From Seison nebaliae (lineage: Eukaryota; Rotifera; Pararotatoria; Seisonacea; Seisonidae): a stretch of 64,000 bases of DNA. Position 1 is the first letter of the stretch, and each line of letters opens with the position of its first letter. A program made the position numbers and the translations under genes. The stretch lies in contig JALJEE010000712.1 in NCBI GenBank assembly GCA_023231475.1, forward strand, positions 1-64,000. Direction: 5' to 3'. A model generated the notes under the pieces. The model was not told the DNA's origin and ran no database searches. It worked only from the letters and a program-made list of their open reading frames with translations. Below, in pieces: positions 24,401 to 38,007 of this stretch.

Positions 24401-25957
24401 GGAAGAAAACGTTGAAATCATCCTAAATACTTACCAACTTATACGTCGAATTTCCTTTTTTCTTCTCTCGCCCCTCAACTCTAAAACGAATTATTCATAT
24501 TTCGATTAAATAGACCTGTCCAACAAAAATTGTACGATGTTATCAAACGAAATTTGAATATTCTATACAATTCTTAATACCATTAACTTGTTTCCTCTTC
24601 GATCTATGAGTGAGACCGTTCTTATTATCTTTATTTCCCTTATGAGCATGCTCATATTCTCTCATATTTCATTCCTTCAGTTACATTCGATTATCATTCG
24701 TCATTTGTTAATGAAATTTTCCATTTCCCCATTCTCAACAGAATTTCCCATGAAATACATTTATTAAATTTCAACAAATGGTAATTTCAAATTATGGAAT
24801 ATATTAAATAAATCATCTTCGTCATATATCCCCAAATGTCCTTGAATGAATTGAGGACGGTTTCATTAATCATACTTCATCAAACCAAATCGTCACTCCA
24901 ATTGGAAAGTGTGATAATTAAAACAATTAAAATTTATATTTGAATATTATTCGCGAATAAGAATAAAATCTCGAAAACTGTTGAAATTGAAGAAAAAACT
25001 ATAAATTTTTCAATAATTGTTCATATATGATAATCATTTTTCAAATTAACTTCGTTAAAAAAACGTGGTGATTATAAAGATAAATGTATTGATAGAATCG
25101 CAATTAAATGAGGAGAAAATGAAATAAACAAGTTTAAAATATCATTAAAATCATGAAAATATCGAATTGTCAGATTCCTGAATTAATAGTGAACTTTAAG
25201 AATGATACAATAAATTTCATTTCCTTATTTCTTATTGATCATAATTTAATTTACAAATTACTTTCATACTTCCATCACATAAAACACATTCGTCACACTT
25301 CTTATGGTCAATTTTCATTATAATATAAATTTTAATCGATTTAATGAAGAAAAATTAATTGGGATGGAAAATTAAATGATTTCTCTCGTGTTCGACATTT
25401 CGTTGTAATTCGTTTAGTTTACACATGAACGATGAAATGAGGACGGGACCGTTGGATTTCCATCATTTGAACTATATTAGCAAATGTGATAATTGCACAT
25501 TTCCTCTTTCTCAATTCGTTCGATTCACCATAAATCTTCGCAAGAGAAAAATGTGCCATAAAAACAATTTTATTTATTTTAACCATCAATCAGCAACATA
25601 TCCATTGGATTTGGGAGGGAATCATCCATGAAATATAAAACAGATTGAAAAGTCTTTAAAGAAAAGGCAAACAGGAAATTTTCGTTCATCTCATTTCATC
25701 AATCTTATCTTCTTCCGCTATCATTTCAACGAAACGATTAACCAGTAAAAATTCCCTAACGAAATTAGACGAAATTGTTTTGTAGAAAATAGAAGATATG
25801 TTCCTAAAAATTTTCGGAATTTAATAAATTTATGATAAAAATTCTTTTTTGATGAATGAGAATTCGAAATTGTTCTTTCATAAAAATGGTGGTTTTATTA
25901 TCAAATTTAAATGTAAACAGAATGATAAATTCAAAAGATAGATTCTTCATTGAGAAG
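21430..25957. other. Gene-poor region
   Basis: No supported gene. The sequence contains (CAT)n near 22695-22715 and scattered short repeats. Short ORFs at 22072-22341, 23610-23930 and 25425-25631 have no recognisable motifs. The 3' untranslated part of the MAP9-like gene lies at the right edge. Confidence 0.5.
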
Positions 25958-28559
25958 TTATTGGAGGGAAGAATTGTTATGATATCCAGAAAAGAAGTAG
26001 CGGTCGAGAGAATAAGCATCTGATTTACCTGCTGGATACCAAGGCATTTGTGATTGGGAATTCCTTCGACCCTGTCTAGTCATCGGTTGATATTTGGTCT
26101 ATACAAAATTAATAATTATAATGAAATAAGAAATTTGAAGATTTTGAGAATAAATTTTTAACTTTATTTTCGAGCCATCTGTCATAAGCGATTTTTGATT
26201 TTTCTTGACGTTCCATCGTCCTCCTCTTCTCCGTCATTTCCTTCTCTAAACTTTTCTCTTCTTCTTCTCGTTTCTTTAACGTTAATTTTTTCTTCCTAAA
26301 AACAAATTTTCATTCAAAATTTCAAATTAAGAAATTTATCAAAATTCTCAACCATGCTTTATAACCAGCATCATGTGATGGTTGTTTGTTGGCTGATTTC
26401 TTTCGCTCATTTTCTTCCCGTTCTTCCTCTTTCTTCTTCTCTCCTTCTTTTCTTATTTCCATCTTCTTTTTCGCCAATCTTCTCGCATCTCTTCTCCACC
26501 ACTCATGATATGCTCTTCTATTCTTTTCTTCATTCTCTTCTTTTTCTCTTCTTTTCTCCTTTTCATCATATTCCTCATCTTCCTTCTTTTTCAATTTTTC
26601 TCGATCTGATTCTCGAACACGATCGATCCAACTTTTCAAATTGTTTTTCGATTTAGCTTTCTTCTGCTCTTCCAACTTTTTAAATGAAATCATAAGATAT
26701 ATGATTGAAAAAAGAGAATATATACCAAAATATTTTCTTCTTTCATCATTCTTTCCTTCATTCTCTTTTCTTCCACTTCTTTCTGCAACTTCTTATGCTT
26801 CTCAATATTCCAAGCAACAGTTGCCGGAGAACTGATAAAATGGAAAAAAGAAAATTAGATTAATAAAAACTTTATAAGTTTCTAACATATTCTTCCGAAT
26901 TAATTCGTTATCGATAATATTCATCTGTTCATTCGACGATTGTGTATTGTTCGATGCAATATTTTTGATATTATAAAATTCTTCGAGTTCATTGTCCAGT
27001 CTCGTTTGTACCTTCGATTTGACATGTGTAAATTTCGTACTATTTCTTCGCTTACTACTTATGTCGGTTTGGGACGAGAATTTTTGACTAAAAATAACAA
27101 AAATTCATCGGATAATCGAAGGAAATAAATAATTTCGAATAACTTGCCCAAATTTGTAAAGGCAGAATGTGCTCGATCACTATTCACAGACGACAGATCA
27201 GCAATGCTAGAATTAAGAATTTGTGATTTTCTTGTATGACCGAAACTTTTGTCGATTTTCGTACTACTTCCATTCCTGCCAAAGAAATATGAAATTAGTT
27301 TATGAAATATGAAAAAATGTGAACGATAATTTCGATTTACGAGTTTCGAGACAAATCGATTCATCTGATGAATTCTCTTGATAAACCCGATTATATCCTT
27401 TTTCCGACATGACGTTACTGTTACTGTTTTTGTTTAAAGAGGATTTGATTGATGAGAATGTCAATTTCGGTTTGAGAAACTTATCGTAATTTGGATCGGT
27501 TTTCTGATTAATTGGTGGTTTCTTCTTGCCTTCTCGTCTTACTGGAGTGCTTAATCGATCATAGAATGTTTTTCTGTCAAAATTATTTTTCGGTGTTTCT
27601 TTTATCCGATGAAATGCAGAGTCATTCAATTTGGAATATGGTGAACGATCAATATCTTTCTCTTTTCCTGATTTACGACTACGATGTGAGACAGGTGGAT
27701 CTCTATCAAGTTCTTTTGATTTCCTTAAAGATGTTCGTGAGAAACGTTCGGGAGATTCGATCTTATATTTTGGACTTGGCATTTCTTCGATATCTTCCAA
27801 TTTTTTTAATCTCGACAATGATCTACTCGATGAATAAGATCGTGAATTGCTCCTGGGAGATGATTTGGATGAATTCGTTTTCGTTTTCGATCTGACAGGC
27901 GATCTTACCGAATGACGAATTTCACTCCATTCATCTTCTGATGTTATTATTGGTTCTTTCTTCAAAAATGTTCTCAAATGTTTCAAATCATAATCTTCCT
28001 CACTCTCAATATCGTCCCCATAAAAATCATCACTAAGCATATCGTTCGATCGATATGGACTGGAATATTTTTTGTCTTTCAAATTTTCACTTTTTCTTGA
28101 TGATGACGATCGCCTCAACGATTGTTTACTGAAAGAATTTTAAAGAATTTTAGAAAGATCAATTGAGGGAGAACCTGAGAGAACCACTACTATCACGACT
28201 TCGATCACGACTACGACTTGGTTCATGATATTGCTGTTTAGATGAAGAGATCGATATATTTTTCGGCGATTCCTGTTTAGGTTGTTTCTTTAAGAATTTG
28301 TGAGCCTTCAATGTCCTGGAGGGAGAAGATTAATTGGAATTTATTATTGGAAAATTGAGAATAAAAGAAACTTTGGCGAAGTTGACGATCTCGATAAACT
28401 ACTGGGAAAAAATGGTAGAAAGTTATCTGTGAAACAAGGGCAAACTCATGTTTACTACTTGACGAATCATACAGACTATTGAAAGGGAATTTAAAGATGA
28501 ATTACTTGCGACGAATAGAGAACTAACATTGAGTCACTTGAATCGTCAGAAAAATTCAT
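25958..28559 (-). CDS. MAP9: MAP9 (ASAP)-like microtubule-associated protein
   Basis: Nine exons join in frame to give 670 residues, close to human MAP9 (647): 28528-28559, 28175-28315, 27325-28128, 27144-27275, 26887-27087, 26726-26831, 26353-26675, 26163-26295 and 25958-26098. The N-terminal half is Ser/Arg/Lys-rich and disordered with an acidic patch (LSDDFYGDDIESEEDYD), like the DDFDSDE region of MAP9. The C-terminal half is a long charged helix with repeated W motifs (SWIDRV, AYHEWWRR, AGYKAW, AYDRWLENK), and it ends with a short MPWYPAGK motif, like the PPW-P end of MAP9. MAP9 binds microtubules, the spindle and cilia. The related families CCDC181 and CCDC34 share the helical W repeats and are the main alternatives. 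Seven of eight donors start GTT. Confidence 0.65.
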
Positions 28560-30037
28560 TCGGTTGAAGAAAAAACGCTGAGAAATTTGCGCTCCAAATG
28601 AATATTTCGAGTTGCAAGAATGAACTGTAATAAAATTACATCCCATTAGTCTCTAAGCAACACACAGTAGATTGAGTGGAAGTGTTGTCTTTATTATCAT
28701 ACTTCACATCTATCAAATGATTATACTGAATGTTTAGCTTAGAATAAACGTCGTTCTTAATAATATTATCAATCGAACGACAAAGGAACATTGTCAAGTG
28801 TTTGTTCTTTTATGATTATTGAACGATATTTTGAGAGGGAATAACAATTCTAAATAATTTATTTGTTTTTTTTTAACATTTTCGATTATATTATAACATT
28901 CAAAAATTTTTCCAATTTCATAACTTCCGTACAATTTTTAGATGATTTTCTATTAGAGTTAATCGAAATTATTAATAATTTTCCGATTTCTTTTCACTTT
29001 CGGTATTGTCAAAAATTATCACAAGTAACAAGAGAGAAAACGATAATTTCACTATATCAATACAAAAATGAAAAGCTTAAATAATAGACTAATAATATAG
29101 ACATATATAGATATAATATAATACTAATAAACGGACAATATAACCTTTTTCAGCATTTTTCAGAAGTCACTTATTTTGAATTACTAACAAAATTCTACTA
29201 CAATTGTTACTTTCAATATATAAATTAATCAGTATAAAACTATAAGTGACGAGCGTCCCATATGTTTTCTTTTCCCATTCTGTTTCTGTTAAGTTTCCCA
29301 TTCTACTTGGTTAATATCATTGGTGCTTATTCGATTATATATTTCTTGAACAAATATACGTTGTTGTTCCGTCGTTATTAGACGGTGTCCGTGATAATAT
29401 CTGTGGAAAGCGATTGCAGTCCGAATGGAGAGGTCGATTTAATAACCGAATTTATAATAGAATTTTATATTTCAAATAAAATTTTTCTTATGAGTTCCGC
29501 TAAAACTTAATGAGAATTGAAAAAAGAAGTTTGAGAACAATTAGAAATTTGTAAATGAATGTTAATAGCAAGATATATGCCGCAATATTCCTAATGGAGT
29601 TGAAGGAAATATTAGGAATGAAGGAGATTTGAGGTTATAGCATAATCGACTGATTTACTTGAATTGTGTGGCGGAAACGATGTGAAAAATGATAAAGGAA
29701 AAAATTGATGAATGAATAAAATAAGTTAGATGAGCATATTTGACTGAGAATAGATAATGCGATTTAATTTTATTATCAAAACAATAATGATTTGGGAGGG
29801 CGGGCGGAAGTTGTCCATTTGAAATTTATCGAAAAGAAGTAGAATATTTGATAAAATTCAAAACGCCAAAAGAATATGCTGTATCAAATGCAAACAAAGA
29901 TTGAGATCTGTTAACGATAGAAAATGTTCTTCTTTTGAAATTTACAAATAATATTATTATGAATCAAAATGGAAATATGAATGAGAGAAGAATCATTTGG
30001 TGCCAAGTAAGTTTGTTGGGAGAACGATTGTGTCTAT
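28560..30037. other. Intergenic region
   Basis: No gene is visible; the sequence is AT-rich. The ORF at 28863-29084 is Phe/Ile-rich noise. The promoter of the MAP9-like gene and the 3' untranslated part of the G gamma gene should lie at its two ends. Confidence 0.5.
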
Positions 30038-30238
30038 TCAAATGAAAACGCATCCACTCTTCTCCTTGAACGGATTTTCTTTCTGACTGGCGAATCCATT
30101 GACGAGAACATCCGTGCCTTGATGTGCTTCACAGAAATCGATAATATCTCGACACACTACTGACACTTTTTGGCGCTGAATCGCAGCTTCTTGTCGTAAC
30201 TGTTCGGTCAATTTACGTTGGTTGCCAACATTCGCCAT
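30038..30238 (-). CDS. Heterotrimeric G-protein gamma subunit
   Basis: This 66-residue protein has the full G gamma layout: RKLTEQLRQEAAIQRQKVS (coiled-coil contact with G beta), then a second helix with DFCEAHQGTDVL, then the invariant NPFKEK and a C-terminal CaaX box. The box is CVFI, while most gamma subunits end CxxL for geranylgeranylation; the terminal Ile leaves the lipid uncertain. The coding region is intronless. A TTTTCCCCAG acceptor just before the ATG suggests an intron in the 5' leader. The protein anchors G beta-gamma dimers at the inner face of the plasma membrane. Confidence 0.93.
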   Translation of the reverse strand: MANVGNQRKLTEQLRQEAAIQRQKVSVVCRDIIDFCEAHQGTDVLVNGFASQKENPFKEKSGCVFI

Positions 30239-33200
30239 GATTCTGGGGAAAAGGCTACGGAAATGGAAAGTTTATCTAAAATTAATTTGTTGGGAGAAGA
30301 GAATTGGAGAATTGGTTAATGTTTAATATTTGACTAATATTGACGTTTATTCGTCTCGGATGAATATTAATTGGAATGAATTGAACTTCTACTCAATCCA
30401 AAAAGAATTATCAATCGAATGGGAAGGTTCATAAATAAATATTTATTGTGAACACAATTCTCAAGCGAAAACAATAAGTTTGAGAAGAGTAGACACTCTA
30501 TTGGATATCATGCATAATCAATTGGTAATTGAAGATCAATATTGAGTAGGAGAAAGAAAGATGAGAAGAAGAAGAAGAAGAAGAAGAAGAAAAAGAAGAT
30601 AATCAATTGAATTGGAGTTAATTGAATGAAGATAAATGACAAATAGAAATGATGTCGAGAAAGGAGAATATAGAAGTTTCTGTTGAATTTCAACTCGAAT
30701 TTCTTATTTGAAATAATCAAATACTTCTAATTCGTTCTTTTATTCTAATAAGAGAAATTTTCATGAAATGAAATTGAATGATGGAAGGAAATTGGAAAAG
30801 AAATTCTTGACGATTCATTACAACTTAATAATCGTACGTAATGTTCTTGAAGTGTTGCTGACTCGATTATGTTAAGACGGAAGATATTTTGTAAGAATTA
30901 TAAATTAATCGAATAATGAGAATTGGTAGGCAGATAAAACTTCAACTCAAATCTCTAAAAGCCTCTCAAATCTCAACAAAGTCGTCCCGATGTTGGAAGC
31001 ATAAATTATTTAAGGATTTAACTGAATTTCTTTGGCGATATTCTCTTCTTCTTTCCGTGTGAAGTTTTCATGAGAGAAACATGAGAGGGAAGTGAAATCG
31101 TTAGATCGATATAAAAAACGACGCTAAATAGATGATTAGACTTAATTGAGTGAAGATATAAAAGAGAAAAGATTAAAATGGGAAAATACATTTGTAAAGA
31201 TTCGAAAAATTAAATTGAATATAATCTCAAGTGCAGATATTTTTAATTTGAATAATTCCGTTTGGATGGAGAGATTGGAAGGTGAGAGTGAAAGAAAGAA
31301 AGAATTTCATTATGAATCTTTCATGTGGCTTCTCTTGTACAAGTGATTAGAAGGAAATGATTTATCATTCCATAAATTTGATATGAAGAACATACGAATT
31401 TGCTAAGGTTAATGTACATCACAGAACATTGATCATAAGAAAGATGATGATGATGATGATGATTTTGATGTTGATTTTGAACTTAACTCTTCCGAATGAT
31501 CTAATAGCAATGATCGAATTATGATGGAATCGATTCGATGCATATAAATTGGAAGGATGGAATGTTCATGAAGGGTAAAATGTTCAAAATAAGAGAACTG
31601 TTAAAATTGTTACAATAAGCAGAACAAACTCTATTAGAAAGAAATAAGGATGACGTCGATTACAAATTCTACTTTTACATCATTCCTCCTTTCTTTTTCT
31701 TTAAACAAATATGGGAATGTATGTGTGAGCTTTAACATCATCTTCCACTTCACATTCACCAACCGAAAGGAGGATAGAAAGGAAAGGAAGAGTTTTGGGG
31801 CAAGATTGAAAAAAAGGAGGAAGAATGAGAAACTATTCGGTCCGATATGGAGGAGAACGATAATTTAAAATGATATTTCGTTCTATCAACTTCTTTTTTT
31901 TATTGTCACTCTGGTCATAACGACGAGTTACATTATAACTTCCCATCATCAAATGCATCAACCATATCTGCCTTTTAAGCAAATGTATGTTGGATAATGG
32001 TAAGGAGATCGTGTTGCACGTTTCATCCGTCTGAACTGCATAGTCATAATAATAACACTGCTCCTCCGAAGAACATTGTCGTTCGTTACAACTGATGTTT
32101 CCACTGAAACTAAAAGTAAAATCGACAATGCAAGATATGAAGTGTGGAGAGTGTTGGATGGATACATGTCTGTCATTTCGTACAGATGTCGGTATATGAT
32201 GATGGAAGGGAAATCAGTCAAAATTATTAGAAATTGATGTGTACTTTATGAATAGAAGAAGGAAAAGTAATGAAAAAAGAAATTTGAAAGAACTAACCAA
32301 AACTGCAGTCATACAGTCTCTATTATCATATAAATGGAATGTTCGGAAATTACATCAGATATAAAAATTTGCTATCTCATTCCCTCACTGATTAGTGAGA
32401 ATTCACTATCGATAGATTGAACATGGAAATGACTGATCATTCATGACATTCGTTCTCGTCATTCAAAGAATGATTGTCCACAATCATTAAATAAAACCAG
32501 TTTTCGTGACTCCTTCTCTTCGCTAACATCCAAGTAAATTACTCAAATTACTCATAACGAATTCTATTCATATTCTACTTCCAATCATCATTAAATTAGA
32601 TTAATTATGGATATTGGGAAATTCACTTTGAAATGCATTTGGAACATCTTAAACAACATACTAGACGATGTTCAATATTAACAAGCTCATCCGTTATGTT
32701 GAATTCATCAAATTATACTAATTTCCTCAATATTCCACCATAATTCTGTTTCTTAGTTCATTTCTGCCAGACAACGACTTGTGTAGCAAAATCAATTTTG
32801 TACTAATTTGTGGATAAGAACACTAGGATACTTTTCTAGATAAGTAATTCCAATTTTTTATTTAACCTTCTTCTAATAAATCTTTTTTTTCCATTCGGTT
32901 TCCTAATCAGATCAATGGGGAAAATTCAAAAAAATTATCTGGTGGCTGTTAAACGGATTGTTTTTGGGAAATATGGATTCCGAGAATAATGACCTCGTTT
33001 GTTCTTTCGCATAATGAGCAGATGAATATGAATATGAAATGATGCACATTCGAATTTTGTTACTATCAATCTTTGTGTTGATCATCATCATCGTCCCATT
33101 CTTACGAACGGTAGATATTGATAGAAATTATTTATAAGAAAAATTAGGAGAATCTGATATTGGAAATGAATAATTCAAATCTTTCCCCGTCTACCACTAG

Positions 33201-36200
33201 ATCAGAGAGCACCGGAAACCAGACGATTTTTGAGAGGATATTCGGAGAGGTGTATATGGTAATTGTTTGATGGGGGAAGTTGGGCGAACGAATTAGTTTG
33301 GAGACATAAAGTAAATAATTGAGTGTAACAAAAAATAAATAAATGATCATTAACAAGAGGATAATAATGATGAGAATGATGATGATAATTATGATTTTGA
33401 AGATAGTCATTCAACTGAGAGAAATATGGAGGATAAAGATAACAATAAATTCAATACTTGTTAACTATGACTGTCATCATTAAGATGACACTTCTCTGAC
33501 GAATATCTTCACTCTCATTACATCATATACTCCCAATCGACATTAATTTGTGCTCATTCTTATAAATTTATTGGAAGATGATTAGGAAAGAATAAAATTT
33601 CTTCTAGAATAATATTCTCTTCGACATCTACGTAGTTTTGTTTTCGGATAAAAGATGAGATTCTAATATAATCGATTTTGACCTGCCTGTTTCTTCCATT
33701 CTTATCGAAACTACCTAGACTATCTTAATATTGACATGAGTCCATTAATGCCACCACTAACACAAGATAAGTACTTCAGTCAGAGTTACATAGATAAATA
33801 GTATTTGATAAATAGATAGAAAGATAGATAATCTTCTCCTCTCACAATTGTCGTGCATTTTCCAACGAATTGAATTGTATCACATCCAATGTATCAATAT
33901 AATTCAAAAATACATCCCTTCTCTGCTAAACTTCAACCAGATTAAAATTGAGTAATCTCTTCAGGAGAAGGATTTGCTAGATTAATTTGCGCATTTTTGT
34001 TCTTCTTTCAATCATCTTATTGTATATTTCGATTAAGAATGTCGTTAAAATTACAATTGCATATCCATACAATGTTTCATAAACCATCATTCCAGGTACT
34101 TACATTATCACAAGATACCGATGAGAGTGAAACATTTAATGATTTAATCTTGTAAAATAACTACTACTACTAATAATAAAGTTGGCGGTTGATCAAATCC
34201 ATTTCTCCATAAATCTACCATGTTTAGGTTTGAATAGTTTTGAATGTTTGGTGTATAACTTTTTTCCACATCATTCCACCGTCATATATAATGATTACTA
34301 ACTAAATCTACCGGTCTTAAATTCATCTATACTTATTTCCTTTAGTCGATACTACGTCCTGTTTTAATGGTAGTCCGTTTATGCACTCCAGCAATGTTGT
34401 TTTTTAACTAATTAGAAGTTATAAGAAAACATCTGTGCCCATTCTACACAACATAAGAGCGACGAATAAACATATTGGAAATGTTAAACATGAACGTTAA
34501 ATTTTCGGTTCATTTAATCGACGCGATGTCAAATGCTCCAATTCCATGATAAGAACACTTTTCTTTTGTTAGTCTTAAAAAGTTTTATTAGAATCAGTGC
34601 TCAGCACAGAAACAGGAATAAAAGTGTAAGTGTCTGGAATTAAATTTTGATGTAATTTTTATTTCAGAACATCTTTTCCAAGTTTGTCCTCTCAGAGACA
34701 GGAGAAGAGGAAATAAGATTGAGGAAGAAGATGATGATACTTCCAATCAAAAGAAGATATTTCAAGAAATGATTAATTTGAAATAGAGGAATACACAAAC
34801 CAAAAACAAATTGAACCGATGAAGATTTGATAAGTAAGAAAAAATGTGTAATTTGCTTATGGAACATGAAGTAAAAGGTTAGAATAGGAAAAGGAACATC
34901 ATGCAACCGTGAATTCGGAGTAATATTGGAGATTAAACAGTTATTGAGTTCAATCTGATACGTAATAAAGTAATGACAAAAGAAGCGAATATGAATTGGG
35001 AGAGGAAGAAGGAAAAAAACTGATTAACATTTCTTTTTATACAGCCAACAATTTTTTAATCATCTTTTTTTAAAAGAATACGATGCTTATGAAGATAAAT
35101 TGAATCAAGAGAATAACGTAATTTTCAGCTGTAATATTCCACTTCGATTAGATTGCGCGATGTACACAATTTAGTAATTTGGGAAGAAGATATGCTTTCG
35201 TCCCTTCTTCTACTACTTCTTCTTCTTCTTCTTCTTCACCAATTTCCCGTATTCCTGCTACACATATGACAGTATCGATAACACCAACAAAAAGATAATC
35301 TTGAATGCACATCATAATGTATGCTTTCCTAAAATAAATTTTTATGTACTACATCCAACCAATAAGTGTCCCAGTATAGAATTTAGTCCCAACTACATGA
35401 AACGATATTGGACCAAGTGGATATGTATATGTAATAATTCATCGTTATTGCATCTTAATTGAAAGAATGCTCTCTCTGTCTGATTGTTGAAGAATCTCTT
35501 TGTATTTAGATGAATCTGTATCATTACCAATATTATCATCATTATCATTATTATTATCGTCATCACCATCGTTATCATAATTAATAATTTGATATTATTA
35601 TTCTTCTTTTATTTATTTCTCCTTTTACAATATCCTTTAACTATCATCTATAGAATTTATGAGAATCATCTTAACTTACACTAACAGTCAGTCATCTCAT
35701 GAACATCGTACCTCCAACTTTTCACTGGGTTTCTTTCCGACTAGAAAGCCATATCTCTCATCATTCTCTCCCCAATGCTCATTTGACGAATGAGTGAATT
35801 GATAGAAATGGACATTCTCCCTACGATATTCTCAAGGAAGAAATACTTCTTCTCCCCCAAACCCCCCTCAATCATAACACCATAATCAACAATATATATA
35901 TAATAATACTGATAATACTTCAACATGAGCAAATACGATATGACATATCATCTGAACATAATAGAAAATTCCGGAAATAATTTCACTTTATTACGAGCTG
36001 TTCAATCGTTTTCTTTAAATTATCTGTTTTCTTTAAATTTATCTTAAAGAAAACTGGAGAAATTTCTTGCCACATTTTTCCCTTTGATCATTCATTTACA
36101 CGAAAACACTAGTATAACATCATCATTCCTTAAATAACTTCTCTGCAAGAGTGGACGGATGTGCCAAACAATTTTATTTCCTTAACAAACTCATTCGAAC

Positions 36201-38007
36201 GAAACTTCTCCATGTATGAGAGTACAGGTGAAAGGAGACAGATATAACTATTATTCTATAATCTATAACCATTGTATTCAAATACATAATGCATCTAATC
36301 TTTATGTAATTTAGAGAATGTTTACTGTAATTTCATCAGATACAATATCTTTTCCCATATAACGCTTTCATTCTTATTTCCTGTCTTAATTCCCATAATA
36401 TAGAAGATAATTGACATTTCTTATTAAGCACCAACATTCTCATATGAGTCCTCCTTCCCCTCCCCCCTCCTGAGTCCTCCTCCCTCCAAATCAAAACTGA
36501 TTATAACAGATTGATATTACTCACTTAATTCATTCTCACACATTTCTAATTGAACTAAATTCAAATTATTTCAACCAAATGAAACAAGACAAGAATTCCT
36601 TATCAATTCCATTCCCTAAATTTTTCACCTTTCGAAATTCTCATCCAAAAATTAAATTTCCCACGTTCAATCTCCTAACTAAATCAATTAGATGTGATCG
36701 TGTAATTATTCTCCTCAATGACTTCGTTTCCTTTAATTATTCGAAAATTGACTGATGTTACCATACATTATGCTCCAGTGCGGTCATCTTTCACTTCAAT
36801 TTATTCTCCATTAATTCTAATTGACTCTCTTCCTTTATCACAAGTCAAAATTCTCACAATATGATGCGTGGAGAAAATGTCGAAGTTAATCAACTAATAA
36901 TATACGAAAATATATTGTTATTCATTCAAATGATTATTAATAATATTAATTCATTATCGACATTAAAGAATTGGAGTTCTAATTATTATTATTTTTTTTT
37001 ATTATAAAATCAAATCCCCTCGGAGTAAATTAAGAATTATGAACCTTTTTATTTCGAGTTTAAATATGTTAATAATTTTGGAGGAAACAATTGAATAAAA
37101 CAAAATAAAATGAGTCAATTGTGAAAAATGAGAAGTGATGTGAAATAATGTACATTTGGCACCGTTCCAAAGATTGCATAATTCACTCTCAATTCCATAT
37201 TAACGGAATGCATAATAATTTTTTGGAAAATAGTATTTGGTATAGACTATTAATTTCATTCACTTATGATGATAATATTATTCCTTCTTTCTCATTCCGA
37301 TCTATTAAGAGACAAAGTGAAGAGATAATTTCGTGTCAATCATTTGTTGTCATGATCGACAGTCTCCTTATTATTCATAAGACCTTTTAAACCAATCATT
37401 TGATGAGGACGCTATTGAGAAAAGGTAGGAAACAAATCGCTTATAAGAATAATAGACAAATTGAAATGAGAAGGAAATAATGAACATAAATTATTTTATT
37501 TATATTTGACAGAAAAATTGTATTATGAACTTTTCTGTCTATCCATCGTCTTCCCCCTCTCCCCAACCTCGTACCGAAGCACATCACCAACTCACAAAAC
37601 TATAATGTGACTTTTTTCTTATTATATTCTCATTTCCTACTCTCCCTCCCCCTCACACTCTACTCATCGATCACTATTTTATTTGTCTTCCAATTGTTCC
37701 ACGACTCAATCAGTGACCGTCTTGAGAGAACTCTGATTAAATAGAATGGCGTACAATTGTCAAACTGTCTCATGATTTATGAAAGGAAATCTATGCAAAT
37801 CAACTCTCCTCCACAACAACAACAATACGTAACAACAACAAATGTGGAAGTGGAGAATGGAAATCTATTCAAAATAATCATAAATTAAATGGAAAATATT
37901 AGAAAATGGAAGTGAATAATGAGTCATTGCGAAATGTTTTAATAAATGAATGATGAATTATATTTAGTGAGTGGAACGACGAAAGATATTTATGAACATC
38001 TTTTCAT
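30239..38007. other. 7.8-kb gene-poor region
   Basis: No supported coding sequence. Simple repeats include (GAA)n near 30560-30590, (GAT)n near 31445, a GATA run near 33820 and (TTC)n near 35210-35235. The ORFs at 30508-30720, 31146-31346, 31650-31868, 31958-32221, 33144-33410, 34664-34906, 35393-35578, 35741-35932 and 37148-37390 are short, hydrophobic or repeat-driven. Regulatory sequence, untranslated exons or non-coding RNA genes cannot be excluded. Confidence 0.5.

Noticed and set aside
26354-26835. Plus-strand Phe/Leu/Ser-rich ORFs
   Set aside because: They mirror the charged helix of the MAP9-like gene on the opposite strand.
28300-28482. Plus-strand ORF of 60 codons
   Set aside because: It lies mostly in the first intron (28316-28527) of the MAP9-like gene and has no motif.
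31958-33414. Minus-strand ORFs at 31958-32221, 33144-33410 and 33202-33414
   Set aside because: The last two overlap in different frames over a microsatellite-like stretch, and none has protein-like composition or splice-compatible neighbours.
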